DNA from: Limnohabitans sp. Rim8
Lineage (GTDB): Bacteria; Pseudomonadota; Gammaproteobacteria; Burkholderiales; Burkholderiaceae_C
Assembly: GCF_945869175.1 (NCBI RefSeq)
Contig: NZ_CAMBNZ010000001.1
Coordinates: 30,768-94,767 of the forward strand
Direction: 5' to 3'
Length of the DNA stretch: 64,000 nt
In this document: positions 51,539 through 60,458 of the stretch, one piece after another
How the letters are laid out: each line of letters starts with the position of its first letter
Numbering within the stretch: position 1 is the stretch's first letter
Made by a program: the position numbers and the translations under genes
Notes under the pieces: model-generated
Databases searched by the model: none
What the model saw: only the letters and a program-made list of their open reading frames with translations
Told to the model about the DNA's origin: nothing

Positions 51539-53023
51539 TCAGGCCTGGCCTGCGAACCAATGTTCGCGGGCTTTCATGATCAGGGTGGTCGCCTCTTCAG
51601 CAGTCTGAGCAGTGATGTCAGTCAGTTCGTCGGTGGCCAAGTCAGCCAAGTCGTCACGGGTCTGGATGCCCGCTTCAACCAGCTTGGAAATCAGCTCAGG
51701 CGTGAGGCCTGGCAGGTCACGCAGATCTTGAGACACGTCTTCGACGCTCTCTTCACGTGCAATTTCGAGAGTCAAGAGCGCATCTTTGGCGCGCGTGCGC
51801 AGCTCGTTGATGGTGTCTTCGTCGAAGCTTTCGATTTCCACCATTTCCTGGATCGGGACATACGCCACCTCTTCCAAACTGGTGAACCCTTCGCCGATCA
51901 GGATGTCTGCAATTTCCTGGTCTACATCCAGCTTTTCCATGAACAACTGGCGGATGCCGGTGGTTTCTTCAGCCAGCTTTTGCGCAGATTCGGCGGCGTC
52001 CATGATGTTGATTTTCCAGCCGGTGAGGTCAGACGCCAAGCGCACGTTTTGACCGCCACGGCCAATGGCAATCGCCAGGTTTTCTTCGTCGACCACCACA
52101 TCCATGGCGTGCTTTTCTTCGTCCACCACGATGGACTGCACATTGGCCGGGGCCAAAGCGCCAATCACAAATTGAGCAGGGTCTTCGCTCCACAACACAA
52201 TGTCCACGCGCTCACCCGCCAACTCGTTGGTGACGGCGTTCACTCGCGTGCCACGCACCCCGACGCAAGTGCCGATGGGGTCCACACGTTTGTCGTGCGA
52301 CAACACAGCAATCTTGGCGCGTGAGCCCGGGTCGCGGGCACAGGTTTTGATCTCCAGCAGGCCTTGCTCGATCTCGGGCACTTCTTGGCGGAAGAGTTCG
52401 ATCATGAACTCGGGGGCCGAACGCGACAGCAAGATCGGGGCACCGCGCAAGGTCAAGTCCACTTCCATGATCATGGCGCGCACACGGTCACCACTGCGCA
52501 GGTTTTCCTTGGGGATCATCTCGCTGCGGCGCAGTCGGCCTTCGATGCGGCCAGACTCGCAGATGATGTCGCCCTTGTCCATGCGCTTGACGGTACCGAC
52601 AAAAATCTTTTCGCCACGCGACATGAAATCGTTGAGCAGCATTTCACGCTCGGCATCCCGGATTTTTTGCAAGATGACTTGTTTGGCCGCCATGGCCCCA
52701 ATGCGGCCAATGGGCAAAGACTCAATCGCCTCTTCGATGTAATCGTCGACTTCGATGTCCGGAATTTGCTCTTGGGCCTCGAACAGCAAAATTTCTTGTT
52801 CAGGCAGTTGCAGGCCCGCCTCATCGGGAACCACATGCCAGCGGCGGAAGGTTTCGTAATTGCCATGGTCGCGGTCCACAGATACGCGGATGTCCACATC
52901 GCCTGAATACAGCTTTTTAGTGGCTTGGGCCAAAGCAGCTTCCACAGCACCAAACACCACGTCGCGCTCTACGTTTTTTTCACGTGAGATGGCCTCGACC
53001 AACATCAACATTTCGCGGTTCAT
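51539..53023 (-). CDS. nusA: Transcription termination/antitermination protein NusA
   Basis: 494 residues. It binds RNA polymerase and modulates pausing, intrinsic termination and antitermination. N-terminal domain ([19 protein letters not shown]), S1 domain (around [18 protein letters not shown]), two KH domains ([14 protein letters not shown] and [15 protein letters not shown]), then two acidic C-terminal repeats with helix-hairpin-helix character. It has an AGGAG ribosome binding site. A hairpin lies between rimP and nusA (53045-53063). Confidence 0.97.
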   Translation of the reverse strand: MNREMLMLVEAISREKNVERDVVFGAVEAALAQATKKLYSGDVDIRVSVDRDHGNYETFRRWHVVPDEAGLQLPEQEILLFEAQEQIPDIEVDDYIEEAIESLPIGRIGAMAAKQVILQKIRDAEREMLLNDFMSRGEKIFVGTVKRMDKGDIICESGRIEGRLRRSEMIPKENLRSGDRVRAMIMEVDLTLRGAPILLSRSAPEFMIELFRQEVPEIEQGLLEIKTCARDPGSRAKIAVLSHDKRVDPIGTCVGVRGTRVNAVTNELAGERVDIVLWSEDPAQFVIGALAPANVQSIVVDEEKHAMDVVVDEENLAIAIGRGGQNVRLASDLTGWKINIMDAAESAQKLAEETTGIRQLFMEKLDVDQEIADILIGEGFTSLEEVAYVPIQEMVEIESFDEDTINELRTRAKDALLTLEIAREESVEDVSQDLRDLPGLTPELISKLVEAGIQTRDDLADLATDELTDITAQTAEEATTLIMKAREHWFAGQA

Positions 53024-53044
53024 GAATGACTCTCCTGTTCGACT

Positions 53045-53063
53045 GGGTCTGCGGTTCAGACCC
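53045..53063 (-). promoter_or_regulatory. Hairpin in the rimP-nusA gap
   Basis: GGGTCTG and CAGACCC form a perfect 7-bp stem with a five-base loop, 21 bases upstream of the nusA ATG. There is no T run. It may be an mRNA processing or pausing element within the operon. Confidence 0.4.
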
Positions 53064-53092
53064 GATATAAATGCTCAAAACCCGACAACCGG

Positions 53093-53656
53093 TCAGGCTT
53101 CAACCTTTGGCTTGCGCCCTTTGAAATCCACCACCGGGGCCAAACGGGCCTCGCGCAATTCGTCCAATGTGAAACCCAGCGCGTTCAAAGGCGCAGGGAT
53201 CCGTTTCTTGCTGATTTTCTGACCGGGTTTGCCCACAGGCTCGTCGCTCCAGACGATCTGCCAGCCATCGTTGTTGGCGGTTCGCTCCAGCGTGCCCCGA
53301 AATTTCTTGCGGCTGGCACTGACCAAGCCAACTGCGTTTTCACCCATGGGTGCTTTGAGGGTGATGTCGATCAATTCGCCCACAAAGCGTTCAAAATCTT
53401 TTTCATGTCGCAGCGGGCGGTCAATACCGGGGGAGGACACCTCCAGCCGGTTGTAGGTGACGCCATCCACCTCCAGAGCAAACTGGAGCTGCCGATTGAC
53501 TTTCTCGCAGTCTTCGACGTTGATGAACAGTTCGGTGCCAGGTTGCCAGGGAAAATCGATGGTGATGCGCAACAAACCGCCCGCTGTGCGGTCAATCTCA
53601 ACCAGGTCATAGCCCAGGCCGGTCACGGTTTCTTGAACAATTTGCTGCAATGCCAC
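53093..53656 (-). CDS. rimP: Ribosome maturation factor RimP
   Basis: 187 residues. It is required for early 30S subunit maturation. The conserved N-terminus ALQQIVQETVTGLGYDLVEI and EVSSPGIDRPLRHEKDFERF are visible. I took the GTG at 53656 because homologues start right before ALQQIV; an in-frame TTG at 53674 would add six residues. No strong Shine-Dalgarno sequence is seen. A strong terminator hairpin lies upstream (53690-53724). Confidence 0.93.
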   Translation of the reverse strand: MALQQIVQETVTGLGYDLVEIDRTAGGLLRITIDFPWQPGTELFINVEDCEKVNRQLQFALEVDGVTYNRLEVSSPGIDRPLRHEKDFERFVGELIDITLKAPMGENAVGLVSASRKKFRGTLERTANNDGWQIVWSDEPVGKPGQKISKKRIPAPLNALGFTLDELREARLAPVVDFKGRKPKVEA

Positions 53657-53689
53657 AGAGCTTCGAAATGTCAACGTTAAAAAGAAAGA

Positions 53690-53724
53690 CCCAAAAAAAA
53701 CGGGCGGTGAAAACCCGCCCGTTT
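53690..53724 (-). terminator. Strong intrinsic terminator upstream of rimP
   Basis: On the minus strand a perfect 10-bp stem AAACGGGCGG/CCGCCCGTTT with a seven-base loop is followed by an uninterrupted T run of eight. It should end transcription from the yej genes. It may also act as an attenuator if the rimP operon promoter lies upstream: a TAGAAT box is at 53745-53740. Confidence 0.88.
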
Positions 53725-53816
53725 GGTCGTGAAGCCGGTATTCTAGCTGAAAAACGTGCTAAGTGCGTGATTTTGAAGGAAAACGGTGCGCCATTGCTGG
53801 GCTTGCAGCAGCAAAA

Positions 53817-55424
53817 TCAGGCAAAGGCTGCGAGCAAACTCCGGGTGTAAGCATGGACAGGTTCGTTCAAGACCTGATGGGCCTCTCCGGATTCCACCAC
53901 CTGACCATCGTGCAGCACCAAAACCTGATGGGCCATGGCCCGCAACACATCGATGTCATGGGTGATCAACAGGTACGCCATCGCCCGTTTGGCTTGCAAA
54001 TTTTGCAACAATTGCAGAATTTGCTTTTGCACAGTGACATCCAAAGCACTGGTCGGTTCATCCAAAACAAGCAATCGGGGCTCCATCACAAGGGCTCGGG
54101 CCAAAGCAATGCGTTGCCTTTGCCCGCCCGAGAAAGCATGCGGATAACGGTGAAGCAGGTCTGGGAACTCGTCGACAGACAAACCCACCTCGGCCAAGGT
54201 GCGCAGCACCTGCGCCTCAATTTGGGGCTCGGGCGTTTGTGGCGCATGCCAGCGCAAACCTTCCGAGACGATTTCGCCCACCGTCATGCGGGGAGACAAA
54301 CTGCCATAAGGGTCTTGGAACACCACTTGCACACACTGCCTCAAGGCTTTGTCTTGTGCAGGTGCGTTCTGCCATGTTTGACCGCCAAATGACAGTTGTC
54401 CGCCGTGTGGAATCAAGCCCAAAACGGCTTGGGCCAAACTGGATTTGCCAGAACCCGACTCCCCCATGACCCCCAAAGTGGTGCCCGCCATGATGCTGAA
54501 ATCGGCACCTTGCAAGGCGGTGAAATGGTGTTTTTGAAACCAATGGCGAAAACCAGGTTTTTGGATGGCGTAACGCACCTGCAGGTTTTTGGCCTCCAGC
54601 ACAGGCATGTCGTGGGGCAGTTCATGCCGTCCTGCATCGGCCAAGCCCTCTCGACTCGGTCGACTGTTGAGCAACTTTTGGGTGTAGGCATGCTGAGGCT
54701 TGGAAAAAACATCCGCCAAGTCGCCTTGCTCAACCAGCCGACCCTTTTCCATCACCGCCACACGGTCAGCAAAGTGACGCACCAAAGCCAAATCATGGGT
54801 GATCAACAGCACGGCCATGCCGGTTTTTTGCTGCAAATCGGACAACAGTTGCAGCATTTGAAGCCGCAAACCCGCATCCAATGCCGTGGTCGGTTCATCG
54901 GCCAGCAACAGTTGCGGCTCCGATGCGAGCGCCATGGCCATCATGGCGCGTTGGCGTTGGCCACCTGACAACTGGTGAGGATAAGCCATGAAGCGCCGCG
55001 AGGGATCGTCAATGCCGGTGTCGTCCAACCATTGCACCGCACGTTCATCGGCATCGCGGCGAGACAACATTTTTTTAAGCTGCAACACTTCTGAAATCTG
55101 CTGACCCACGGTCATCAGCGGGTTGAGCGCCGTCATCGGCTCTTGAAAGATCATGGCGATCTCGTCGCCCCGGATGCTTTGCATTTGCGCTGGGGTGCGA
55201 AGCAGCAGGTCTTCGCCTCGCCACAACACTTGACCGGTCAATTGCACCGACTCCAGCAAGCGCAGCACCGACAAAGCCGTGACCGACTTGCCCGAGCCCG
55301 ATTCACCCACCAAGGCGACGCGTTCACCAGTCTGGATGCGAAGGTTCAAGCCTTGCACCACGACCTGCCCGCCAAACGCAATGCGAAGGTCTTTGATTTC
55401 CAACAGGGTGGGTGCGGCGTTCAT
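53817..55424 (-). CDS. yejF: Peptide ABC transporter, fused ATP-binding protein YejF
   Basis: 535 residues with two ABC ATPase domains in tandem. First: Walker A GESGSGKSVTALSVLR, signature LSGGQRQRAMMAMAL, Walker B LLLADEPTTALD. Second: GESGSGKSSLAQAVLG, FSGGQRQRIALARAL, LLVLDEPTSALD. It powers uptake of oligopeptides and, in E. coli, microcin C. The ATG at 55424 overlaps the yejE stop by four bases. It ends shortly before a strong terminator. Confidence 0.95.
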   Translation of the reverse strand: MNAAPTLLEIKDLRIAFGGQVVVQGLNLRIQTGERVALVGESGSGKSVTALSVLRLLESVQLTGQVLWRGEDLLLRTPAQMQSIRGDEIAMIFQEPMTALNPLMTVGQQISEVLQLKKMLSRRDADERAVQWLDDTGIDDPSRRFMAYPHQLSGGQRQRAMMAMALASEPQLLLADEPTTALDAGLRLQMLQLLSDLQQKTGMAVLLITHDLALVRHFADRVAVMEKGRLVEQGDLADVFSKPQHAYTQKLLNSRPSREGLADAGRHELPHDMPVLEAKNLQVRYAIQKPGFRHWFQKHHFTALQGADFSIMAGTTLGVMGESGSGKSSLAQAVLGLIPHGGQLSFGGQTWQNAPAQDKALRQCVQVVFQDPYGSLSPRMTVGEIVSEGLRWHAPQTPEPQIEAQVLRTLAEVGLSVDEFPDLLHRYPHAFSGGQRQRIALARALVMEPRLLVLDEPTSALDVTVQKQILQLLQNLQAKRAMAYLLITHDIDVLRAMAHQVLVLHDGQVVESGEAHQVLNEPVHAYTRSLLAAFA

Positions 55425-56515
55425 GCCGAGGCCTTTCGCGGGTCCAGCGCATCGCGCAGGGCATCGCCCATGAAAGTCAACAAGAGCAAGGTCACCACCA
55501 AAACAGCAAATGTGGACAATGAAATCCACCAGGCGTCGATGTTGTTTTTGCCTTGCGCCAACAACTCGCCCAATGAGGGGGTCCCGGGCGGCACACCCAG
55601 CCCCAAAAAGTCGAGCGAGGTCAAGGCCAATATGGCACCGCTCATTCGGAACGGTAAAAACGTGACCACCGGTGTCATGCTGTTGGGCAACACATGCCGC
55701 CAGATGATTTGCCAATGCCCCAAACCCAGCGCGCGGGCCGACTTGACGTAATCGAGTTGACGGTTGCGTAAAAATTCGGCCCGCACGTAATCCGACAAAC
55801 CCATCCAGCCAAACAAACCGAGGAGCACCAACAACAAACCCACGCTGGGCTCAAACACCGCCGAAAAAATGATGAGCAGATACAACTCGGGCATGGCGCT
55901 CCAGACTTCGATGAAGCGCTGAAACACCAAATCTATCTTGCCCGCAAAAAAGCCTTGCACGGCCCCGGTCAAAACGCCAAGCAACACACCCAACAGCGTC
56001 AAGGCCAAGGCAAACAACACCGACACACGAAAGCCATAAATCAAACGCGCCAAGACGTCGCGCCCCCGGTCATCGGTGCCCAACCAGTTGCGGGCTGTGG
56101 GAGGTGCGGGATTGGGCAAGGGTGCAAAGTAATCGAGCGTGCTGTGGTGATAAGGGTTGGGTGCTTGCAGGGCCCAGTTGCCATTTTTTTTCAGTTGCTG
56201 CTGAATGAACGGATCGAGGTAATCGGCAGGCGTTTCAAAGTCCCCGCCAAACACGGTCTCTGGCAAGGCTTGCACCACAGGCAAATACCACTGCCCTTCA
56301 AAGCGCACAAGCAGTGGCTTGTCGTTGGACAAAAATTCGGCCCCCAAACTCAACACGAAGAGCGTGACAAAGACGATCAAGCTTCCAAAGCCCAAACGGT
56401 TGCGCCGAAAGCGCTGCCAAGCCCTTGCCGAGGGCGAGAGTTGCGCGACTGAAAGCGGCTTGGACTTTGCGAGGAGCTGGGGCATGTCGGGTGTGGTCAG
56501 CAGGTTTGGGCTCAT
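55421..56515 (-). CDS. yejE: Peptide ABC transporter permease YejE
   Basis: 364 residues. One N-terminal membrane segment (GSLIVFVTLFVLSLGAEFL), a large periplasmic loop with ALPETVFGGDFETPADYLDP typical of YejE, then five membrane segments with the binding-protein-dependent permease motif near YVKSARALGLGHWQIIWRHV. It is paired with YejB. Both ends overlap neighbours by four bases. Confidence 0.95.
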   Translation of the reverse strand: MSPNLLTTPDMPQLLAKSKPLSVAQLSPSARAWQRFRRNRLGFGSLIVFVTLFVLSLGAEFLSNDKPLLVRFEGQWYLPVVQALPETVFGGDFETPADYLDPFIQQQLKKNGNWALQAPNPYHHSTLDYFAPLPNPAPPTARNWLGTDDRGRDVLARLIYGFRVSVLFALALTLLGVLLGVLTGAVQGFFAGKIDLVFQRFIEVWSAMPELYLLIIFSAVFEPSVGLLLVLLGLFGWMGLSDYVRAEFLRNRQLDYVKSARALGLGHWQIIWRHVLPNSMTPVVTFLPFRMSGAILALTSLDFLGLGVPPGTPSLGELLAQGKNNIDAWWISLSTFAVLVVTLLLLTFMGDALRDALDPRKASA

Positions 56516-57549
56516 GCGTCAAACTTCACGCGCGGGTCCACCCACAGGTAACAAAGGTCGCTGATCAGCTTGGTGAACAAGCCGATCAATGTGAACAAAT
56601 ACAAGGTGCCCAGCACCACAGGGTAGTCACGCCGAATCACGGCCTCGTAACTGAGCAAACCTAAACCATCCAGCGAGAAAAGGGTTTCGATCAGCAAGGA
56701 GCCTGTGAAAAAAGCACCAATGAAAGCCGCCGGGAATCCGGTCACCAAAGGGATCAAGGCGTTGCGCATGACGTGGCGATAAAGCACCCGGTTTTCACTC
56801 AAGCCTTTGGCGCGTGCGGTCAGCACGTATTGCTTGCGAATTTCTTCCAGGAAGGCATTTTTTGTCAACATGGTGATGACCGCAAAAGCGCCCAGCACGC
56901 TGGCGGTCACCGGCAATGCGATGTGCCAAAGATAATCCACCACCTTGGCGCCCCAACTCAGTTGCTCCCAGTTGGAGGACGTCAAGCCGCGCAAAGGAAA
57001 CCACTGCAGTTGTCCACCAAACACCACCAGCAAAGCCACGCCCAGCACAAAACCTGGAATGGCATAGCCCACCAAGACCAGCAAACTGGTGAGGGTGTCA
57101 AAGCGCGTGCCGGCTCGCACCGCCTTGGCAATGCCCAAAGGCACCGATATCAAATAGCTGAGGAAAAATGTCCACAAACCCAAACTGATGGACACGGGCA
57201 ATTTTTCCTGAATCAGGCTCCAGACATTCTTGGGGTAGAAAAAGCTTTGGCCCAGATCGAATTGCGCAAACTGTTTGAGCATCATCCAAAACCGCTCGAC
57301 CGGTGGTTTGTCAAAGCCATAAAGCGTTTTGATTTCGGCAATGCGCGCAGCGTCCACGCCTTGTCGGCCCCGGTAGCCACTGCCAGCGGCCGCAGCGCCC
57401 TCGCCGCCGGTGTCTCGTCCCTGCAGTTGCGCCACCATTTGCTCGACCGGACCACCCGGTACAAACTGAATCACCACAAAGGTCATCAACAAGACCCCGA
57501 ACAAAGTCGGGACCATGAGTAGCAAGCGTTTGAAGATGTAGGCCAGCAT
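56512..57549 (-). CDS. yejB: Peptide ABC transporter permease YejB
   Basis: 345 residues with six membrane segments. The N-terminus AYIFKRLLLMVPTLFGVLLM and FVPGGPVEQMVAQLQG are typical of DppB/YejB permeases. The EAA-type loop is YVLTARAKGLSENRVLYRHV. A Gly-rich insertion (DTGGEGAAAAGSGYRGRQG) of the YejB subgroup follows the first helix. It begins three bases after the yejA stop. Confidence 0.95.
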   Translation of the reverse strand: MLAYIFKRLLLMVPTLFGVLLMTFVVIQFVPGGPVEQMVAQLQGRDTGGEGAAAAGSGYRGRQGVDAARIAEIKTLYGFDKPPVERFWMMLKQFAQFDLGQSFFYPKNVWSLIQEKLPVSISLGLWTFFLSYLISVPLGIAKAVRAGTRFDTLTSLLVLVGYAIPGFVLGVALLVVFGGQLQWFPLRGLTSSNWEQLSWGAKVVDYLWHIALPVTASVLGAFAVITMLTKNAFLEEIRKQYVLTARAKGLSENRVLYRHVMRNALIPLVTGFPAAFIGAFFTGSLLIETLFSLDGLGLLSYEAVIRRDYPVVLGTLYLFTLIGLFTKLISDLCYLWVDPRVKFDA

Positions 57550-57552
57550 CGG

Positions 57553-59436
57553 TCAGGGCGCTTTCTGTACAGCTGATGGTGGCACTTTGGAGCGTGCCGC
57601 AGAGGGAGACCACCACACCGAAGTCACCAGTCTTTCAGGTTGGTAAAACCGCGGCAATTCGGCCGGGCGCTCAAATGAAGCCGCGCGCCAAGACACCCGG
57701 TGCACCGCACCGTACCAATGCGGCACCACATAGTGGCCATGGCGCAACACCCGGTCGAGTGCCCGCAAACGCGTCACCAATTCGGGACGGGTGGTGGCGC
57801 TGACCGCTTTGTCCAACAGCGCGTCCACGGCCGGGTCTTTCAGGCCCAGAATATTGCCTGAACCTTCCACGTCTGCCGACTTGGAGCCGAACCGTTCGAG
57901 CAACTCTGTACCCGGCGCCTCACTGCCGACCGAGCGGTTGCTCACGATGTCAAAGTCAAACACGTCCATTCGCTTTTGTAGCAATGCAAAGTCGATCACT
58001 TTGTAGCGAACCTGAATGCCCAGTTTTTCGAGGTTCTTGGCAAAAGGTGTGACCACACGGCCCATGGAGCCCGAACTGTCCAAAAACTCGATGCTCAGGG
58101 CCTGACCCTTGGCATTGCGCAAAGCGCCATCGCGGTAAGTCCAGCCCGCGTCTTTGAGCAATTCACGCGCTTGGCGCAAATGGTCGCGCAATGTGTGGCC
58201 CGATGCAGGGTCGAGCACCGTTTGAGGCGGCAGCGGCACGGCCTGGTCAAACACGGCAGCAGGCAATTGGGCACGTAAGGGCTCTAGCAATGTCAGCTCT
58301 TGCAGGTCAGGCAAGCCCTTGGCCTCAAAGTCGCTGGCCACAAAAAAACCGCGCACCCGACTGTAAGCGTTGTAGAACAACTGCCGGTTCAGCCATTCAA
58401 AATCCATGGCCAAGGCAATGGCTTGGCGCACTCGCGCATCTTTGAATGGCTCTCGTCGCAAGTTGAACTGAAAGCCTTGGAAATCACCTGCGTTGCCATG
58501 TGGCAGCTCGGCCTTGATCAAGGTTCCGCGTTCAAACGCCCTGCCCGTGAAAGCCCGGGCCCATTCACGGGCCACAAAAGACTGCATGTAATCGAACTCG
58601 CCCGCCTTAAAGGCTTCCAGCTGGGCGGTGCTGTCTTTGTAAATTTTGTAGGTGATGCGATCAAAGTTGAACTGCCCCTTGCGCACATTCAGGTTTTGGG
58701 CCCAGTAGGCTGGGTCACGCACGTAGGTGATGTCTTTGCCAAACTGCACCGGTCCGATGCGGTAGGGGCCGGACGCAATCGGGATGTCCGTGACCATTTG
58801 GTCAAAAGCTTTGTGCGTGGTGCCCTGCAAACCCCATTGACGACTGAACACGGGCATGGCACCCACGATCAAGGGCAGTTCGCTGTTGGGCCGGACAAAA
58901 TCAAAGCGTATGCTGCGCTCTGCCAACACCGTGGCGCTTTTGACTTCGCCAAAATAAGTGCGGTACTGGGGCGCAGCCTGTTTGCTGGTCAGTCGTTCAA
59001 AAGCATGTCGTACATCAGCGGCCAACACCGGGTCACCGTTGTGGAAACGGGCTTGCGGGTGAATTTGGAAAACCACCGACATGCGATCGGCAGCCACCTG
59101 AACATCAGAGGCCAGCAAGCCATAGGCTGTGGTCGGCTCGTCCATATTGCTCACCAGCAAAGTGTCGAACAACATGTTCAACATGGCCGGCGGTGCACTG
59201 CCTTTGAGCGTGAAGGGGTTGTACTTGTCAAAGCTGGTCTGCCGCGTGGGTGGAACTAAAACAATCTCCCCCCCTTTCGGCGCGGCAGGGTTGACATAGT
59301 CGAAATGGGTAAAACCTGCGGGGTATCGGATGTCGCCAAACTGGGCATAGGCATGCGCCGCCCACACCTGTCCCGTCATGCACAACCCGAGGGCCAGCAA
59401 GCCGTGTGTCCAGAATCGGGCCATAGGTCTTCGCAT
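57553..59436 (-). CDS. yejA: Peptide ABC transporter substrate-binding protein YejA
   Basis: About 627 residues. The signal peptide ([21 protein letters not shown]) has no lipobox, so the protein should be free in the periplasm. The SBP_bac_5 fold is recognisable from [31 protein letters not shown] and [16 protein letters not shown] chose ATG 59436; ATG 59424 is equally possible. It is divergent from fabI with only 37 bases between the starts. Confidence 0.93.
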   Translation of the reverse strand: MRRPMARFWTHGLLALGLCMTGQVWAAHAYAQFGDIRYPAGFTHFDYVNPAAPKGGEIVLVPPTRQTSFDKYNPFTLKGSAPPAMLNMLFDTLLVSNMDEPTTAYGLLASDVQVAADRMSVVFQIHPQARFHNGDPVLAADVRHAFERLTSKQAAPQYRTYFGEVKSATVLAERSIRFDFVRPNSELPLIVGAMPVFSRQWGLQGTTHKAFDQMVTDIPIASGPYRIGPVQFGKDITYVRDPAYWAQNLNVRKGQFNFDRITYKIYKDSTAQLEAFKAGEFDYMQSFVAREWARAFTGRAFERGTLIKAELPHGNAGDFQGFQFNLRREPFKDARVRQAIALAMDFEWLNRQLFYNAYSRVRGFFVASDFEAKGLPDLQELTLLEPLRAQLPAAVFDQAVPLPPQTVLDPASGHTLRDHLRQARELLKDAGWTYRDGALRNAKGQALSIEFLDSSGSMGRVVTPFAKNLEKLGIQVRYKVIDFALLQKRMDVFDFDIVSNRSVGSEAPGTELLERFGSKSADVEGSGNILGLKDPAVDALLDKAVSATTRPELVTRLRALDRVLRHGHYVVPHWYGAVHRVSWRAASFERPAELPRFYQPERLVTSVWWSPSAARSKVPPSAVQKAP

Positions 59437-59473
59437 GCGACAATTCTGCACACATTTTTCAGGACTTGAACAC

Positions 59474-60289
59474 ATGACCACAAAAACAGGATTCTTGTCA
59501 GGCAAAAAACTGCTGATCACGGGTGTTTTGTCCAACCGATCGATTGCCTATGGCATCGCCAAAGCCTGCCATGCACAAGGCGCCGAGCTGGCTTTCAGTT
59601 ACGTGGGTGAGCGATTCAAAGACCGCATCACCGAATTTGCGGCCGATTTCGACTCCAAGCTGATTTTTGACTGCGACGTGGGCAGCGACGAGCAGATCGA
59701 AAAACTCTTCACCGACCTGTCGGCCACTTGGCCCAAGCTGGATGGTTTTGTGCACGCCATTGGTTATGCCCCCCGCGAGGCCATTGCCGGTGACTTTCTG
59801 GACGGCTTGTCGCGGGAAGGCTTCAAGATCGCGCACGACATCAGCGCCTACAGCTTTCCTGCCATGGCCAAAGCGGCCCTGCCCTACCTGAACGACAAGT
59901 CTGCGATCTTGACGCTGACCTATTTGGGCGCGATCCGCACGGTGCCCAACTACAACACCATGGGATTGGCCAAGGCCAGTCTGGAAGCTTCGGTGCGTTA
60001 CCTGGCTGAGTCACTGGGCAGCCAAAATCGCGGCCTGCGTGCCAACGGCATCTCTGCTGGCCCCATCAAAACCCTGGCCGCCAGCGGCATCAAGGGATTT
60101 GGCAAAATTTTGTCGGTGGTGGCCGAGGCCTCGCCGATTCGCCGCAACGTGACGATTGAGGATGTGGGCAATGTGGCGGCTTTCTTGCTCAGCGACTTGG
60201 CTGCGGGCGTGACCGCCGAGATCACTTATGTGGATGGCGGCTTCAGCCAAGTGGTCGGCGGTATTACGGAGCCTGCGACAACGGCTTGA
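59474..60289 (+). CDS. fabI: Enoyl-[acyl-carrier-protein] reductase FabI
   Basis: 271 residues. An NADH-dependent short-chain reductase that completes each cycle of fatty acid elongation; target of triclosan-type inhibitors in the family. The N-terminal [17 protein letters not shown] is the FabI-type nucleotide motif. Catalytic residues are Tyr150, Tyr160 and Lys167 in [20 protein letters not shown]. The ATG at 59474 has AGGA about nine bases upstream. The gene is followed by a terminator and a large inverted repeat. Confidence 0.97.
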   Translation: MTTKTGFLSGKKLLITGVLSNRSIAYGIAKACHAQGAELAFSYVGERFKDRITEFAADFDSKLIFDCDVGSDEQIEKLFTDLSATWPKLDGFVHAIGYAPREAIAGDFLDGLSREGFKIAHDISAYSFPAMAKAALPYLNDKSAILTLTYLGAIRTVPNYNTMGLAKASLEASVRYLAESLGSQNRGLRANGISAGPIKTLAASGIKGFGKILSVVAEASPIRRNVTIEDVGNVAAFLLSDLAAGVTAEITYVDGGFSQVVGGITEPATTA

Positions 60290-60305
60290 GTGGATCCAAT
60301 CAACA

Positions 60306-60337
60306 CATGAAAAAGCGGCCAAGGCCGCGTTTTCATG
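60306..60337 (+). terminator. Terminator downstream of fabI
   Basis: A GCGGCC/GGCCGC stem is extended by near-complementary flanks CATGAAAA and TTTTCATG. On the plus strand the stem is followed by GTTTTC. It begins 16 bases past the fabI stop. Confidence 0.7.
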
Positions 60338-60345
60338 TTCGACCG

Positions 60346-60427
60346 CAGGTGACGCATGGCCCTGTGCAGGGGCGATGTGGCAAAGCGAAGCGCCTCTGAG
60401 CCCCGGCACAGGGCCATGCATCACCTG
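60346..60427. repeat. 28-bp imperfect inverted repeat
   Basis: The arms 60346-60373 and 60400-60427 are reverse complements with only two mismatches over 28 positions, separated by a 26-base spacer. The inner part reads GCATGGCCCTGTGC. No T run follows. It lies between the convergent fabI and decarboxylase genes and could be a two-way terminator, a REP/MITE-like element, or the remnant of one. Confidence 0.85.
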
Positions 60428-60458
60428 GTCTCAGACACAACCACCCACGCAAGCAGCG

